The translations under genes were made by a program, and so were the position numbers. From contig NZ_CCYK01000006.1 in assembly GCF_000826105.1 (NCBI RefSeq), positions 744,001-808,000 on the forward strand: DNA of 64,000 bases, in the 5' to 3' direction. The DNA comes from Pseudomonas massiliensis (GTDB lineage Bacteria > Pseudomonadota > Gammaproteobacteria > Pseudomonadales > Pseudomonadaceae). Shown in pieces: positions 18,049 to 26,473 of this stretch; position 1 is the first letter of the stretch, and the number at the start of each line of letters is the position of its first letter. The notes beneath the pieces are model-generated. The model was given only the letters and a program-made list of their open reading frames with translations. It ran no database searches and was not told the DNA's origin.

Positions 18049-20340
18049 ATGAAAACCCTCCACCTGCTTGGACTGGCAACCGCCCTCGCCTGCCCCTCCC
18101 TTTCAGCCGCTGAGCCACTCCCTGGGTTGCAAAGCAAGGAAGCCTTCATCACAGGCTTGTTGAGCCGGATGACGCTGCAGGAAAAGATCGGGCAACTGCG
18201 CCTGATCAGCATCGGCCCTGAAATGACCCACGAGCAGATTCGCAAAGAGATCGCAGCGGGCAATATTGGCGGTACCTTCGGCTCTGTCACCCGGGCGGAG
18301 AATCGCCCGATGCAGGAGGCCGCCCTGAGCACTCGGTTGAAGATTCCCATGTTCTTCGCCTACGACATCATCCATGGCCAGCGCACCATATTTCCCATCG
18401 GTCTGGGCCTGGCCTCGAGCTGGGACATGGATGCCATCGAGCTGAGCGCCCGCACCGCGGCGCGTGAAGCGGCGGCCGATAGCCTGGACATGACCTTCGG
18501 CCCCATGGTGGACATTTCCCGAGACCCACGCTGGGGACGCTCCAGCGAAGGTTTCGGTGAGGACACCTACCTGGTGTCGCGCATTGCCAAGGTGATGGTG
18601 CGCGGGTTCCAGGGCCAGGATACCAAGGCCCCGGACAGCATCATGGCGGCGGTCAAGCACTTCGCTTTGTACGGAGGGGTCGAAGGCGGCCGTGACTACA
18701 ACACCGTGGACATGAGCCCCACCCGCATGTACCAGGACTACCTGCCACCCTACAAGGCGGCGCTGGATGCTGGCGCAGGCGGGGTGATGGTGGCGCTCAA
18801 CTCGATCAACGGCGTGCCCGCCACTTCCAATACCTGGCTGATGCAAGACCTGCTACGCCGGGATTGGGGGTTCAAGGGGCTTACCGTGAGCGACCATGGA
18901 GCTATCCTGGAGCTGGTCAAGCACGGCGTGGCCCGGGACGGCCGCGACGCAGCCCGCCTGGCGATCCATGCGGGCATCGACCTGAGCATGAACGACAAGG
19001 TCTATGGGCAGGAACTCCCCGGCCTGGTCAAAAGTGGAGAGGTGCCCGAGGCCGAAATCGACAACGCCGTACGGGAGGTGCTATCGGCCAAATACGACAT
19101 GGGGCTGTTCTCCAACCCCTATCAGCGCATCGGCAAGGCCGCGGATGATCCAGTCGACATCAACGCCGAAGAGCGACTGCATCGTCAGGAAGCCCGCTCC
19201 GTGGCGCGGCGCTCGATGGTTCTGCTCAAGAACGCCAGGGAGACCCTGCCACTACGGAAAACCGGCACCCTGGCTGTCATCGGGCCGCTGGCCGATGCGC
19301 CCATCGACATGATGGGTAGCTGGTCGGCAGTCGGTCAGCCCAGTCAGTCGGTGACCCTTTTGCGAGGGATTCGTGAGGCCGTGGGCAGTCAGGCACAGGT
19401 CGTCTATGCCAAGGGCTCGAATATCATCGACGACCCTCACAGCATCGCTTTCCTGAACCGGATGAACCCGGACCGCACCGAAGTGGAGATCGACCCGCGC
19501 CCGGCCCAGGCCATGATCGACGAAGCCCTCAAGGCGGCCGCCAACGCGGACGTGATCATCGCCGCGGTAGGGGAGTCGCGGGGCATGTCACACGAATCGG
19601 CCAGCCGCACTACGCTGGATATCCCGGCGCCCCAGCGGGCCCTGTTGGCCGCCTTGCGAGCCACCGGCAAACCCCTGGTGCTCATATTGATGAATGGTCG
19701 CCCGTTGTCTCTGGTACGGGAGAACGAACAGGCCGACGCCATGCTGGAAACCTGGTTCAGCGGCACCGAAGGCGGCCATGCCATCGCCGATCTGTTGTTC
19801 GGCGACTACAACCCTTCAGGCAAACTGCCGATCACCTTTCCCCGCTCCGTTGGCCAGGTACCCATGTACTACAGTCACTTGACCATCGGCCGCCCCTTCG
19901 TTCCTGGTAAGGAAGAGAACTACACTTCGCGATATTTCGATGAAGACCCCACGCCACTGTTTCCTTTCGGCTATGGGCTTAGCTATACCCAGTTCGACGT
20001 ATCGGAACCGCGGCTATCCTGCACCCGGCTCAAGCGTGGCGAAAAGCTCAGTGTCAGCGTGACGGTACGCAATACCGGCAAGCGGGACGGGGAAACCGTG
20101 GTGCAGCTATACCTGCATGACGTCACCGCTTCGATGGCGCGGCCTGTCAAGGAACTGAAGAACTTCCAGAAGATCTTCCTCAAGGCCGGCGAGCGCAAGG
20201 AAGTGTCCTTCGAACTGAGCGAGGACGACCTCAAGTTCTACAACAGCCAGCTCCAGTATGTCGCCGAGCCTGGCGACTTCGACGTGCAGGTCGGCCTGGA
20301 CTCCCAGGACGTCAAGCAGGCGCGGTTCCAGCTGTTGTGA
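18049..20340 (+). CDS. bglX: Periplasmic beta-glucosidase BglX (GH3)
   Basis: Glycoside hydrolase family 3 enzyme, 763 aa, exported by a Sec signal peptide (cleavage near residue 21, SLSA-AEP). The nucleophile Asp282 is in TVSDHGAI; the N-terminal TIM barrel is followed by the second domain from about residue 390 and a C-terminal fibronectin III-like domain (about 660-763). It hydrolyses short beta-glucosides and beta-glucan fragments, so it could recycle glucans such as those made by NdvB, encoded 14 kb upstream; that link is inference. Ribosome site AGGA lies 9 bases before the ATG. Confidence 0.93.
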   Translation: MKTLHLLGLATALACPSLSAAEPLPGLQSKEAFITGLLSRMTLQEKIGQLRLISIGPEMTHEQIRKEIAAGNIGGTFGSVTRAENRPMQEAALSTRLKIPMFFAYDIIHGQRTIFPIGLGLASSWDMDAIELSARTAAREAAADSLDMTFGPMVDISRDPRWGRSSEGFGEDTYLVSRIAKVMVRGFQGQDTKAPDSIMAAVKHFALYGGVEGGRDYNTVDMSPTRMYQDYLPPYKAALDAGAGGVMVALNSINGVPATSNTWLMQDLLRRDWGFKGLTVSDHGAILELVKHGVARDGRDAARLAIHAGIDLSMNDKVYGQELPGLVKSGEVPEAEIDNAVREVLSAKYDMGLFSNPYQRIGKAADDPVDINAEERLHRQEARSVARRSMVLLKNARETLPLRKTGTLAVIGPLADAPIDMMGSWSAVGQPSQSVTLLRGIREAVGSQAQVVYAKGSNIIDDPHSIAFLNRMNPDRTEVEIDPRPAQAMIDEALKAAANADVIIAAVGESRGMSHESASRTTLDIPAPQRALLAALRATGKPLVLILMNGRPLSLVRENEQADAMLETWFSGTEGGHAIADLLFGDYNPSGKLPITFPRSVGQVPMYYSHLTIGRPFVPGKEENYTSRYFDEDPTPLFPFGYGLSYTQFDVSEPRLSCTRLKRGEKLSVSVTVRNTGKRDGETVVQLYLHDVTASMARPVKELKNFQKIFLKAGERKEVSFELSEDDLKFYNSQLQYVAEPGDFDVQVGLDSQDVKQARFQLL

Positions 20341-20347
20341 CCTTGGT

Positions 20348-20378
20348 GCGAACCGGTGCCGCCGACGCGTCGGTTCGC
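20348..20378 (+). terminator. Stem-loop after bglX
   Basis: GCGAACCG (20348-20355) pairs perfectly with CGGTTCGC (20371-20378) around a 15-base loop, 8 bases past the bglX stop. No T-run follows, so it may protect the mRNA end more than terminate. Confidence 0.5.
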
Positions 20379-20416
20379 CTTCGCCGCTCCTATCGATTTA
20401 CTACAGGTGACGCCTG

Positions 20417-21037
20417 ATGCCCCATGAAGATTTCCATTACTACGAACCTGCTCAGGGCCACGGCCTGCCCCATGACCCCTTCAATGCCATCGTCGGCCCG
20501 CGGCCCATCGGCTGGGTGTCCAGCCAGAGCGCCGAGGGGGTGCTCAACCTGGCGCCTTACAGTTTCTTCAATGCCTTCAACTATGTTCCGCCGATCATCG
20601 GGTTCAGCAGCATTGGCCGCAAGGACAGCCTGAACAACATCGAGGCCACCGGCGAATTCGCCTGGAACCTGGCCACCTTCGAGCTGGCCGAGCCGATGAA
20701 CGCCAGTTGCGCCGCCGTACCGCCCACCGTGAACGAGTTCGAGCTGGCAGGCCTGACCACGGCTCCATCGCGTGTGATCAAAGTGCCCCGTGTGGCGCAG
20801 ACACCGGTATCCTTCGAATGCAGGCTCACCCAGATCGTGCAGCTGCAACGCGCAGATGGGCAAACCGTACCCAGCTGGCTGATTCTGGGTGAAGTGGTTG
20901 CCGTGCATATCCGCAAGGATCTGCTCAAGGATGGGATCTACGACACGGCCGCGGCACGGCCGATCCTGCGCGGCGGCGGTCCGGCGGATTACTTCGAGCT
21001 GGGTTCGCTGTTCAAGATGGCCAGGCCTCAGACCTGA
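20417..21037 (+). CDS. Flavin reductase-like (FMN-binding split-barrel) protein
   Basis: A 206-aa protein of the flavin reductase-like domain family. Typical features are the opening PFNAIVGPRPIGWVSS strand-turn, LNLAPYSFFNAF, PIIGFSS and the late LILGEVVAVHI strand. Members bind FMN and act as flavin reductases or as small oxidoreductases. Ribosome site AGGTGA precedes the ATG. It lies downstream of bglX and is convergent with the small monooxygenase-like gene. The physiological substrate cannot be read from the sequence. Confidence 0.85.
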   Translation: MPHEDFHYYEPAQGHGLPHDPFNAIVGPRPIGWVSSQSAEGVLNLAPYSFFNAFNYVPPIIGFSSIGRKDSLNNIEATGEFAWNLATFELAEPMNASCAAVPPTVNEFELAGLTTAPSRVIKVPRVAQTPVSFECRLTQIVQLQRADGQTVPSWLILGEVVAVHIRKDLLKDGIYDTAAARPILRGGGPADYFELGSLFKMARPQT

Positions 21038-21052
21038 TTCGCCCGGGCCGCC

Positions 21053-21376
21053 TCAGCTGGCCTGGCGCAGCGGCGCCGCCACCGCGGCACCCGGCTGAAT
21101 ATCGATATGCATCACCAGCCGCTGGTTGAGCAATTCGCCGAACAGGTCCGCCAGTGGCGCCGCCAGCCAGGCGCCAAGGGCCTGCTCGTTGTCCCAGCAC
21201 ATTTCCAGCTGCCAGGCGCGCGGGTCTTCCGGGTGTCGCTGGGTCACCATGGCCAGGCATGCGGGCACGGTTCGGCCCTGCTCGACCAGGCGGGCGAGGC
21301 GGCTACCGACGAGGCTGGAGCGGCCTGGCCAGGTACGAAGGATAACGCGATGAGTGATCAAGGATTGTTCGGTCAT
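21053..21376 (-). CDS. Small ABM-like (antibiotic biosynthesis monooxygenase fold) protein
   Basis: A 107-aa dimeric alpha-beta barrel candidate. LITHRVILRTWPGR and the later WQLEMCWDNEQALGAWLAAP are consistent with the ABM/quinol monooxygenase family, which oxidises quinols or similar small molecules without cofactors. ATG 21376 has AGGAG upstream and is preferred over the preceding GTG. The gene is divergent from the araC-type gene at 21685, and the 308-base gap carries two mirrored operator pairs, so it is a likely target of that regulator. Confidence 0.55.
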   Translation of the reverse strand: MTEQSLITHRVILRTWPGRSSLVGSRLARLVEQGRTVPACLAMVTQRHPEDPRAWQLEMCWDNEQALGAWLAAPLADLFGELLNQRLVMHIDIQPGAAVAAPLRQAS

Positions 21377-21443
21377 CACTGAGGCTCCTGCTTCGTGGAT
21401 CGGACAGGATTCAGGATAGATAACAGGACGACTGCAGCGTTAG

Positions 21444-21476
21444 ACCGATTCTGCCAAGCATTTGCCCGATCCTGCC
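21444..21476 (-). promoter_or_regulatory. Putative AraC operator pair facing the ABM-like gene
   Basis: ACCGATTCTGCC (21444-21455) and CCCGATCCTGCC (21465-21476) repeat with a 21-base period, two DNA turns. They are the reverse complement of the pair at 21593-21624. The site lies 68 bases upstream of the ABM-like start. Confidence 0.6.
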
Positions 21477-21592
21477 GAGCGCCTGTTCCTCGCGTGGCGT
21501 CATGCCCCGATTCTCATCACCCCAGGGCATGGACCTTTGGGCAAGCCCGCGCCCCGTGACCTCTCAGCAATAGTCCTCTTGGCGCATGATCA

Positions 21593-21624
21593 GGCAGGAT
21601 CGGGCAAGCAATCGGCAGGATCGG
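21593..21624 (+). promoter_or_regulatory. Putative AraC operator pair facing araC
   Basis: GGCAGGATCGG occurs at 21593-21603 and again at 21614-21624, again 21 bases apart, ending 60 bases upstream of the regulator start. Direct repeats two helical turns apart are how AraC-family proteins usually bind. A possible -10 (TATAAGAT) follows at about 21649. Confidence 0.6.
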
Positions 21625-21684
21625 CCTATCCGGACCGCTTGCTCGTTTATAAGATTCACCTGCCCCTCTTACCGGAGCCTTCCC

Positions 21685-22608
21685 ATGACCGAATCCGCCG
21701 CGCTTCTGGACAACCTGATCGAAGGCCAGCGCGCCGAGCTGGCCGGGATCATCAGTCGCCATACAGAACAGCGGCTATTGTGCGAAAGCGCGGTCCCCGG
21801 GCTGTATCTGATTCGCCATGACGAATGCGTTTCCTCCTTCCCGACTCTGGCCCAACCTGCCTTCTGTGTCATGGCCCACGGCAGCAAGGAAGTGAGCCTG
21901 GGGGAGGAACGCTATATCTACGATTCCCTCAATTACATGGTGGTCTCGGTAGCCATGCCGATCAGCGGACGGATTCTGGAGGCAACCCCGCAAAATCCGA
22001 CCCTGGCCCTGCGCCTGGACATCGATCCGGCGGAAATCACCAGCCTGATCGCCGACGCCGGCCTTCTAAGCGTGCCCAACGGCACGGCTGGCCGCGGCCT
22101 TTATGTAGATCGCCTGTCCCGGGAGCTGCTCGACGCGCTGTTGCGCCTTGTGCGTCTGGCCGATAGTCCAAGGGATATCGCAGTGCTGAGCCCGCTTGCC
22201 CGCCGAGAGCTGCTTTACCGCCTGTTACGCAGCCCGCAGGGCCACCGTTTGTACGAAATCGCCCAGACCAACAGCCAGACCCACCGCGTGACCCAGGCCA
22301 TCGACTGGCTCAATGGCAACTTCGCTGAGCCATTGCGTATCGAGGCCCTGGCCCGACGGGCCAACCTGAGTGTGTCCACGCTCCATCACCGCTTCAAGGC
22401 GGTAACCTCCATGAGCCCGCTGCAATACCAGAAGCAACTGCGCTTGCAGGAAGCGCGACGGCTGATGCTGTTCGAAGGCCTGGAAGTGGCGGCGGCCTGC
22501 TACCGCGTCGGCTACGAAAGCCCTTCCCAATTCAGCCGAGAATACAGCCGGCTTTTCGGCGCGCCGCCGAGTCGTGACCTGGCTCGCCTGAAGAAAACCT
22601 CGGCCTGA
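21685..22608 (+). CDS. AraC-family transcriptional regulator (AraC_N type)
   Basis: A 307-aa regulator. The N-terminal two-thirds resemble the AraC_N cupin-like sensor domain (SFPTLAQPAFCVMAHGSKEVSLG); the C-terminal ~100 residues hold two helix-turn-helix motifs, with IEALARRANLSVSTLHHRF and the signature YRVGYESPSQFSREYSRLFG. ATG 21685 is chosen, with GGAG at 21673-21676. It is divergent from the ABM-like gene and, from the mirrored repeats between them, probably controls both that gene and itself. The effector is unknown. Confidence 0.85.
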   Translation: MTESAALLDNLIEGQRAELAGIISRHTEQRLLCESAVPGLYLIRHDECVSSFPTLAQPAFCVMAHGSKEVSLGEERYIYDSLNYMVVSVAMPISGRILEATPQNPTLALRLDIDPAEITSLIADAGLLSVPNGTAGRGLYVDRLSRELLDALLRLVRLADSPRDIAVLSPLARRELLYRLLRSPQGHRLYEIAQTNSQTHRVTQAIDWLNGNFAEPLRIEALARRANLSVSTLHHRFKAVTSMSPLQYQKQLRLQEARRLMLFEGLEVAAACYRVGYESPSQFSREYSRLFGAPPSRDLARLKKTSA

Positions 22609-22715
22609 TCTGCTCCACCGCTGTGCTTGCGTCCGGTTCCTGGCCGCCTAGACTGAAATCATCGGCATAGGCGCCAGCAACGCTGGCCCCAACCGAGCAG
22701 TACGGGAGATCAGCC

Positions 22716-22892
22716 ATGAACACAAAAACAAAAACGGTTCTGGTATACGGCGCGGCAGGCCTGCTGGTGGCCAGCCTTTATGGCGCTTCGCTGTACCGGG
22801 TAGAACAGATGCGTACGGCCCAAGGCGCGCACGGCGGTTGCAACCATGCCCTGTGCCTGGCCCAAGGGGCATCCTTCGCCGCGCTGCGATGA
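22716..22892 (+). CDS. Small single-span membrane protein, 58 aa
   Basis: A short reading frame with GGGAGA 6 bases before ATG 22716. The product begins with Lys/Thr-rich MNTKTKTV, followed by one hydrophobic helix of about 20 residues (VLVYGAAGLLVASLYGASL), then a polar tail with two cysteines (GGCNHALC). The basic N-terminus suggests an N-in topology with the cysteines in the periplasm. No family is recognised. Neighbours are the araC-type gene and the DHA2 exporter, both more than 100 bases away, so it may have its own promoter. Confidence 0.55.
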   Translation: MNTKTKTVLVYGAAGLLVASLYGASLYRVEQMRTAQGAHGGCNHALCLAQGASFAALR

Positions 22893-23000
22893 GATTAAAC
22901 TGACGTCAATCAGGGTCACCTCGGCTGTCAGATTGTTCATGGTCGGGGGGCGAGCGCTTTAGTAGACTCACGGGCCTGCCCATAACCGTGCGGCCAGCCT

Positions 23001-24458
23001 GTGACCTCTCCTACGCCTGCCACCCCAGCCCTGCGTGATGTACTGGTTGCCCTGATGAGCGCGATCTTCCTTGGCGCGCTCGACCAGACCATAGTCGCGG
23101 TGTCATTGCCAGCCATTTCGGGCCAATTCGCCGATGTGACGCTGCTGGCCTGGGTAGTGGCCGGCTACATGGTGGCCATGACCGTGGCGACACCTCTGTA
23201 CGGCAAGCTCGGTGATCTCTACGGGCGCCGGCCCATGCTGCTCATCGGGATGGGCCTGTTCACGGCGGCCTCCCTGTTGTGCGGGCTGGCCCAGAGCATG
23301 GAGCAGCTGGTGCTGGCGCGCATACTTCAAGGCATGGGCGCCGGCGGCATGATCTCGGTCAGCCAGGCCATCATCGGCGACGTGGTGCCGCCCCGTGAAC
23401 GCGGCCGCTATCAAGGCTATTTCAGCAGTATGTATGCCGCCGCCAGCGTGGCCGGACCGATGCTTGGCGGGTTGCTGACCGAGCACCTCTCCTGGCGCTG
23501 GGTGTTCTGGCTCAACCTGCCCCTGGGGGCTGCGGCCTGGTGGTACATCCGGCGCACCCTTGCCGGGCTGCGATCCCCGCAACGCCAGGCGCGTATCGAC
23601 TATCCGGGTATCGTACTGCTGGTGGTAGGGCTGAGCGGGGTGCTGCTGGCCGTGACTGAAGTGGGCCAGGGCCGGGCCTGGAACAGTGGCTCGGTGCTGG
23701 GGCTGTTTGCGCTGGGCGTCCTTGCCTTGCTTCTCTTCGTGCTGCAGGAACGGCGTTTCGTCGAACCCATCCTGCCCCTTCGCCTGTTCGCCGCGCCTAC
23801 CGCGGTGCTGTGCTGGTGCACGGTCTTCATGACCAGCTTCCAATCCATTTCACTGTCAGTGATCGCACCGCTGCGTTATCAGAGCATCACCGGGGCGGGA
23901 GCTGACAGCGCCGCGTTATTCCTGATGCCGCTGGCCATGGGGCTGCCCATCGGAGCCTTCCTGGGCGGCCGCCATACGGCGCGTAGCGGGCGCTTCAGAC
24001 CGGTGATTCTCACCGGCGCGCTCTTGGTGCCGGTGGGCGTGCTCGGCATGGCCTTCACGCCGGTGAGCAACTTGTTCATGAGCGCTCTGTTCATGGTGCT
24101 GACCGGGGTCGGCTGTGGCTTGCAGTTTCCCACCTCGCTGGTGGGCGCGCAGAACGCTGCGCAACCGCAGGACATCGGTGTCAGCACCAGTACCACGAAC
24201 CTGTTCCGCTCCCTGGGGGGCGCCACGGGCGTGGCGGTCATGTCCGCGTTACTGCTGGCTTTGCTGGGAGCAGACGCAGGCCTGGGTGAAGGCGTCCAGC
24301 ACAACGCGCTGTTGCATAGCCTTGGGCCGCGGGCGCCGGCTGACAGTCAGCTGAGCGGGCGATTCCGTGAACTCTTGTGTATCAGCGCGGGCCTATCCTT
24401 GCTGGGACTGGCGGCGGCGTTGAAGATGCCCGACGTACTATTGCGAGGGCGCGGCTGA
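23001..24458 (+). CDS. DHA2-family (14-helix) MFS drug exporter
   Basis: A 485-aa proton antiporter of the EmrB/QacA type. Helix 1 contains [13 protein letters not shown] (the DHA2 motif D1), the loop 2-3 motif is [11 protein letters not shown], and motif C ([21 protein letters not shown]) is in helix 5 and the loop after it. The GTG at 23001 is the best start. It converges with ttgR, overlapping its 3' end by 21 bases. A DHA2 exporter beside ttgR is also seen in P. putida; it may extend the solvent/antibiotic efflux capacity of this locus. Confidence 0.88.
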   Translation: MTSPTPATPALRDVLVALMSAIFLGALDQTIVAVSLPAISGQFADVTLLAWVVAGYMVAMTVATPLYGKLGDLYGRRPMLLIGMGLFTAASLLCGLAQSMEQLVLARILQGMGAGGMISVSQAIIGDVVPPRERGRYQGYFSSMYAAASVAGPMLGGLLTEHLSWRWVFWLNLPLGAAAWWYIRRTLAGLRSPQRQARIDYPGIVLLVVGLSGVLLAVTEVGQGRAWNSGSVLGLFALGVLALLLFVLQERRFVEPILPLRLFAAPTAVLCWCTVFMTSFQSISLSVIAPLRYQSITGAGADSAALFLMPLAMGLPIGAFLGGRHTARSGRFRPVILTGALLVPVGVLGMAFTPVSNLFMSALFMVLTGVGCGLQFPTSLVGAQNAAQPQDIGVSTSTTNLFRSLGGATGVAVMSALLLALLGADAGLGEGVQHNALLHSLGPRAPADSQLSGRFRELLCISAGLSLLGLAAALKMPDVLLRGRG

Positions 24459-25100
24459 GGGCTGCGGCTGAACGCGCAGGGCCGGGCTGAAGCGCAGCAT
24501 GTCCATGAGCGCGGCGACCCAGCGCGCGGCTTCTTCCTCCAGCCGCTGGCTTTCCGGGACCAGCAGCCAGAGGCTGATATGGCCGTTGACGTAGGCATGT
24601 AGGGCGAGCGCGGCATGCTGGGTATCCAGATCGGCGGGCAGTTGCGCGCGATTGACCGCATTACGCAACGTGCAGGCGATACGCTCGTTGCATTCGGCGA
24701 TGACCGCCTGACGCCGCTGGCGAAGGTCACACATGTCATTGGTGAATTCGCACTTATGGAAGAGAATTTCGTTGATGCGCCTTGTCCTGGGATCCAGGGC
24801 AACACCCTGAAACAGTTTCACCAGCAACGCTTGCATGCAACCCAGCGGGTCAGGTTCATCGGCGCTTTCGCTGGCACGGGCCAAGTCTTCCAGCGGCTCG
24901 TTGAGGTTATCCAGCAGGGACTGGAACACATCGGCCTTGTTGCTGAAATGCCAGTAGATAGCGCCACGGGTCACCCCGGCACGAGCAGCGATATCCGCCA
25001 GGGTGGTGTTGGCCACGCCTCGCTCGAAGAACGCGAGCTCGGCGGCATCGACAATTTGCTTACGGGTTTCCAGGGCTTCTTCTTTGGTACGGCGAACCAT
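24438..25100 (-). CDS. ttgR: TetR-family repressor TtgR
   Basis: A 220-aa repressor close to TtgR of P. putida: the N-terminal MVRRTKEEA, the HTH ([20 protein letters not shown] at about 37-56), and the ligand-domain strings [25 protein letters not shown] and [14 protein letters not shown] [10 protein letters not shown] all recur in that protein. TtgR is released from DNA by flavonoids, chloramphenicol and similar compounds, which derepresses ttgABC. It is divergent from ttgA with the operator between. The C-terminal tail ([11 protein letters not shown]) is about 10 residues longer than in the P. putida protein. Confidence 0.93.
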   Translation of the reverse strand: MVRRTKEEALETRKQIVDAAELAFFERGVANTTLADIAARAGVTRGAIYWHFSNKADVFQSLLDNLNEPLEDLARASESADEPDPLGCMQALLVKLFQGVALDPRTRRINEILFHKCEFTNDMCDLRQRRQAVIAECNERIACTLRNAVNRAQLPADLDTQHAALALHAYVNGHISLWLLVPESQRLEEEAARWVAALMDMLRFSPALRVQPQPSAAPSQ

Positions 25101-25210
25101 GGCAGTGACCTCATCGAGCGCTTCGATGGAACGAAGCGAACCGGCGCTTTTATTATGATCAGGCGCGTCGGCGGGTGAGCGATACGCAGCAGAGAGAAGG
25201 CAAAACGCCT

Positions 25211-25241
25211 ATTTACAAACAGCCGCGAACGTAAGTATATT
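25211..25241. promoter_or_regulatory. TtgR operator in the ttgR-ttgA divergent promoter
   Basis: ATTTACAAACAGCCGCGAAC followed by GTAAGTATATT closely matches, from memory, the P. putida ttgABC operator (ATTTACAAACAACC, then GTAAGTATATT). The outer TTAC (25213-25216) and GTAA (25231-25234) form the palindrome. The site lies in the 227-base gap where the two promoters are expected to overlap. Confidence 0.85.
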
Positions 25242-25327
25242 CGTTAGCAACCTATTTATCTAGATGTTACAAACCCTTCCGTTCAACTACTCTTGAGCGT
25301 CTTCTGCGTTCCGCCCCGAGGATCTTC

Positions 25328-26470
25328 ATGCAATTCAAGCCAGCTGTTACCGCATTGGTATCCGCCGTTGCCCTGGCCACGCTACTCAGTGGCTGCGAAA
25401 AGAAGGAGGCCGCGCCGCCCCCGGCCCAGGCTCCTCAAGTCGGCGTGGTCACCCTTAAACCGCAGACGGTCACCCTCACCAACGAGCTGCCGGGACGCAC
25501 GAGCGCGTTCCGCATGGCCGAGGTGCGCCCGCAGGTGGACGGCATCATCCTCAAGCGCCTGTTCCAGGAAGGCGCTGATGTTAAAGCGGGCCAGCAGCTG
25601 TACCAGATCGACCCCTCGGTGTATGAGGCGACCCTGGCTAACGCCCAGGCCAGCGTGGAGCAGTACCGCACGCTGACCAATCGCTACAAGCAACTGATCG
25701 CCGAGCAAGCCGTCAGCCGGCAGGAATACGATACCGCCCGCGCCCAACAGCTACAGGCGGAGGCGACCCTCAAGAGCGCGCAAATCAATCTGCGCTACAC
25801 CAAGGTATTGGCACCCATTTCCGGCCGGATCGGCCGTTCGTCCGTGACCGAAGGCGCCCTGGTCACCAACGGCCAGACCACCGCGCTGGCCACCATCCAG
25901 CAGTTGGACCCCATGTACGTGGACGTGACCCAATCCACCGCGGACATGCTCAAGCTGCGCCGCGCCATGGCTGACGGCCAGTTGCAGAAAGCCGGCAATA
26001 ACGCGGCCAAAGTCCAGCTCAAGCTGGAAGACGGCACCCTGTTCGGTCAGGAAGGCAAGCTGGAGTTCTCCGAGGTATCCGTGGACGAAACCACCGGCTC
26101 GGTGACCCTGCGCGCCGTGTTCCCCAACCCTGACCACAGCCTGCTGCCAGGCATGTTCGTGCATGCCCAGCTGATGGCCGGCGTAGCCCAGGACGCCATT
26201 CTGGCTCCTCAGCGTGGGGTGACCCGCGATCTGAAGGGCACCCCGACCGCCCTGGTAGTCACCGCGGACAATAAGGTCGAACAGCGTACGCTCAAGACCA
26301 GCCGCACCGTGGGCGCTTCCTGGTTGATCGAGGATGGCCTGAAGGCCGGCGACAAGCTGATCGTCGAGGGGCTGCAATACGTCAAGCCTGGCGCCGAAGT
26401 GAAGCCTCACGAAGTAGCGACGGACGCGCCAGCGGCGCCCGACCAGGCGGCCGGGGGCCAGAAGGAGTAA
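25328..26470 (+). CDS. ttgA: RND efflux periplasmic adaptor lipoprotein TtgA
   Basis: Membrane-fusion protein (380 aa) joining the inner-membrane pump TtgB to the outer-membrane channel TtgC. A lipoprotein signal ends at Cys23 (LLSGC). The biotinyl-lipoyl halves and the helical hairpin (TLANAQASVEQYRTLTNRYKQL) are typical of the MexA/AcrA family, as is LAPISGRIGRSSVTEGALV. It has a GAGGA ribosome site and is the first gene of ttgABC. The neighbouring operator and TtgR identify it as TtgA rather than another MexA-like adaptor. Confidence 0.95.
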   Translation: MQFKPAVTALVSAVALATLLSGCEKKEAAPPPAQAPQVGVVTLKPQTVTLTNELPGRTSAFRMAEVRPQVDGIILKRLFQEGADVKAGQQLYQIDPSVYEATLANAQASVEQYRTLTNRYKQLIAEQAVSRQEYDTARAQQLQAEATLKSAQINLRYTKVLAPISGRIGRSSVTEGALVTNGQTTALATIQQLDPMYVDVTQSTADMLKLRRAMADGQLQKAGNNAAKVQLKLEDGTLFGQEGKLEFSEVSVDETTGSVTLRAVFPNPDHSLLPGMFVHAQLMAGVAQDAILAPQRGVTRDLKGTPTALVVTADNKVEQRTLKTSRTVGASWLIEDGLKAGDKLIVEGLQYVKPGAEVKPHEVATDAPAAPDQAAGGQKE

Positions 26471-26473
26471 ACC

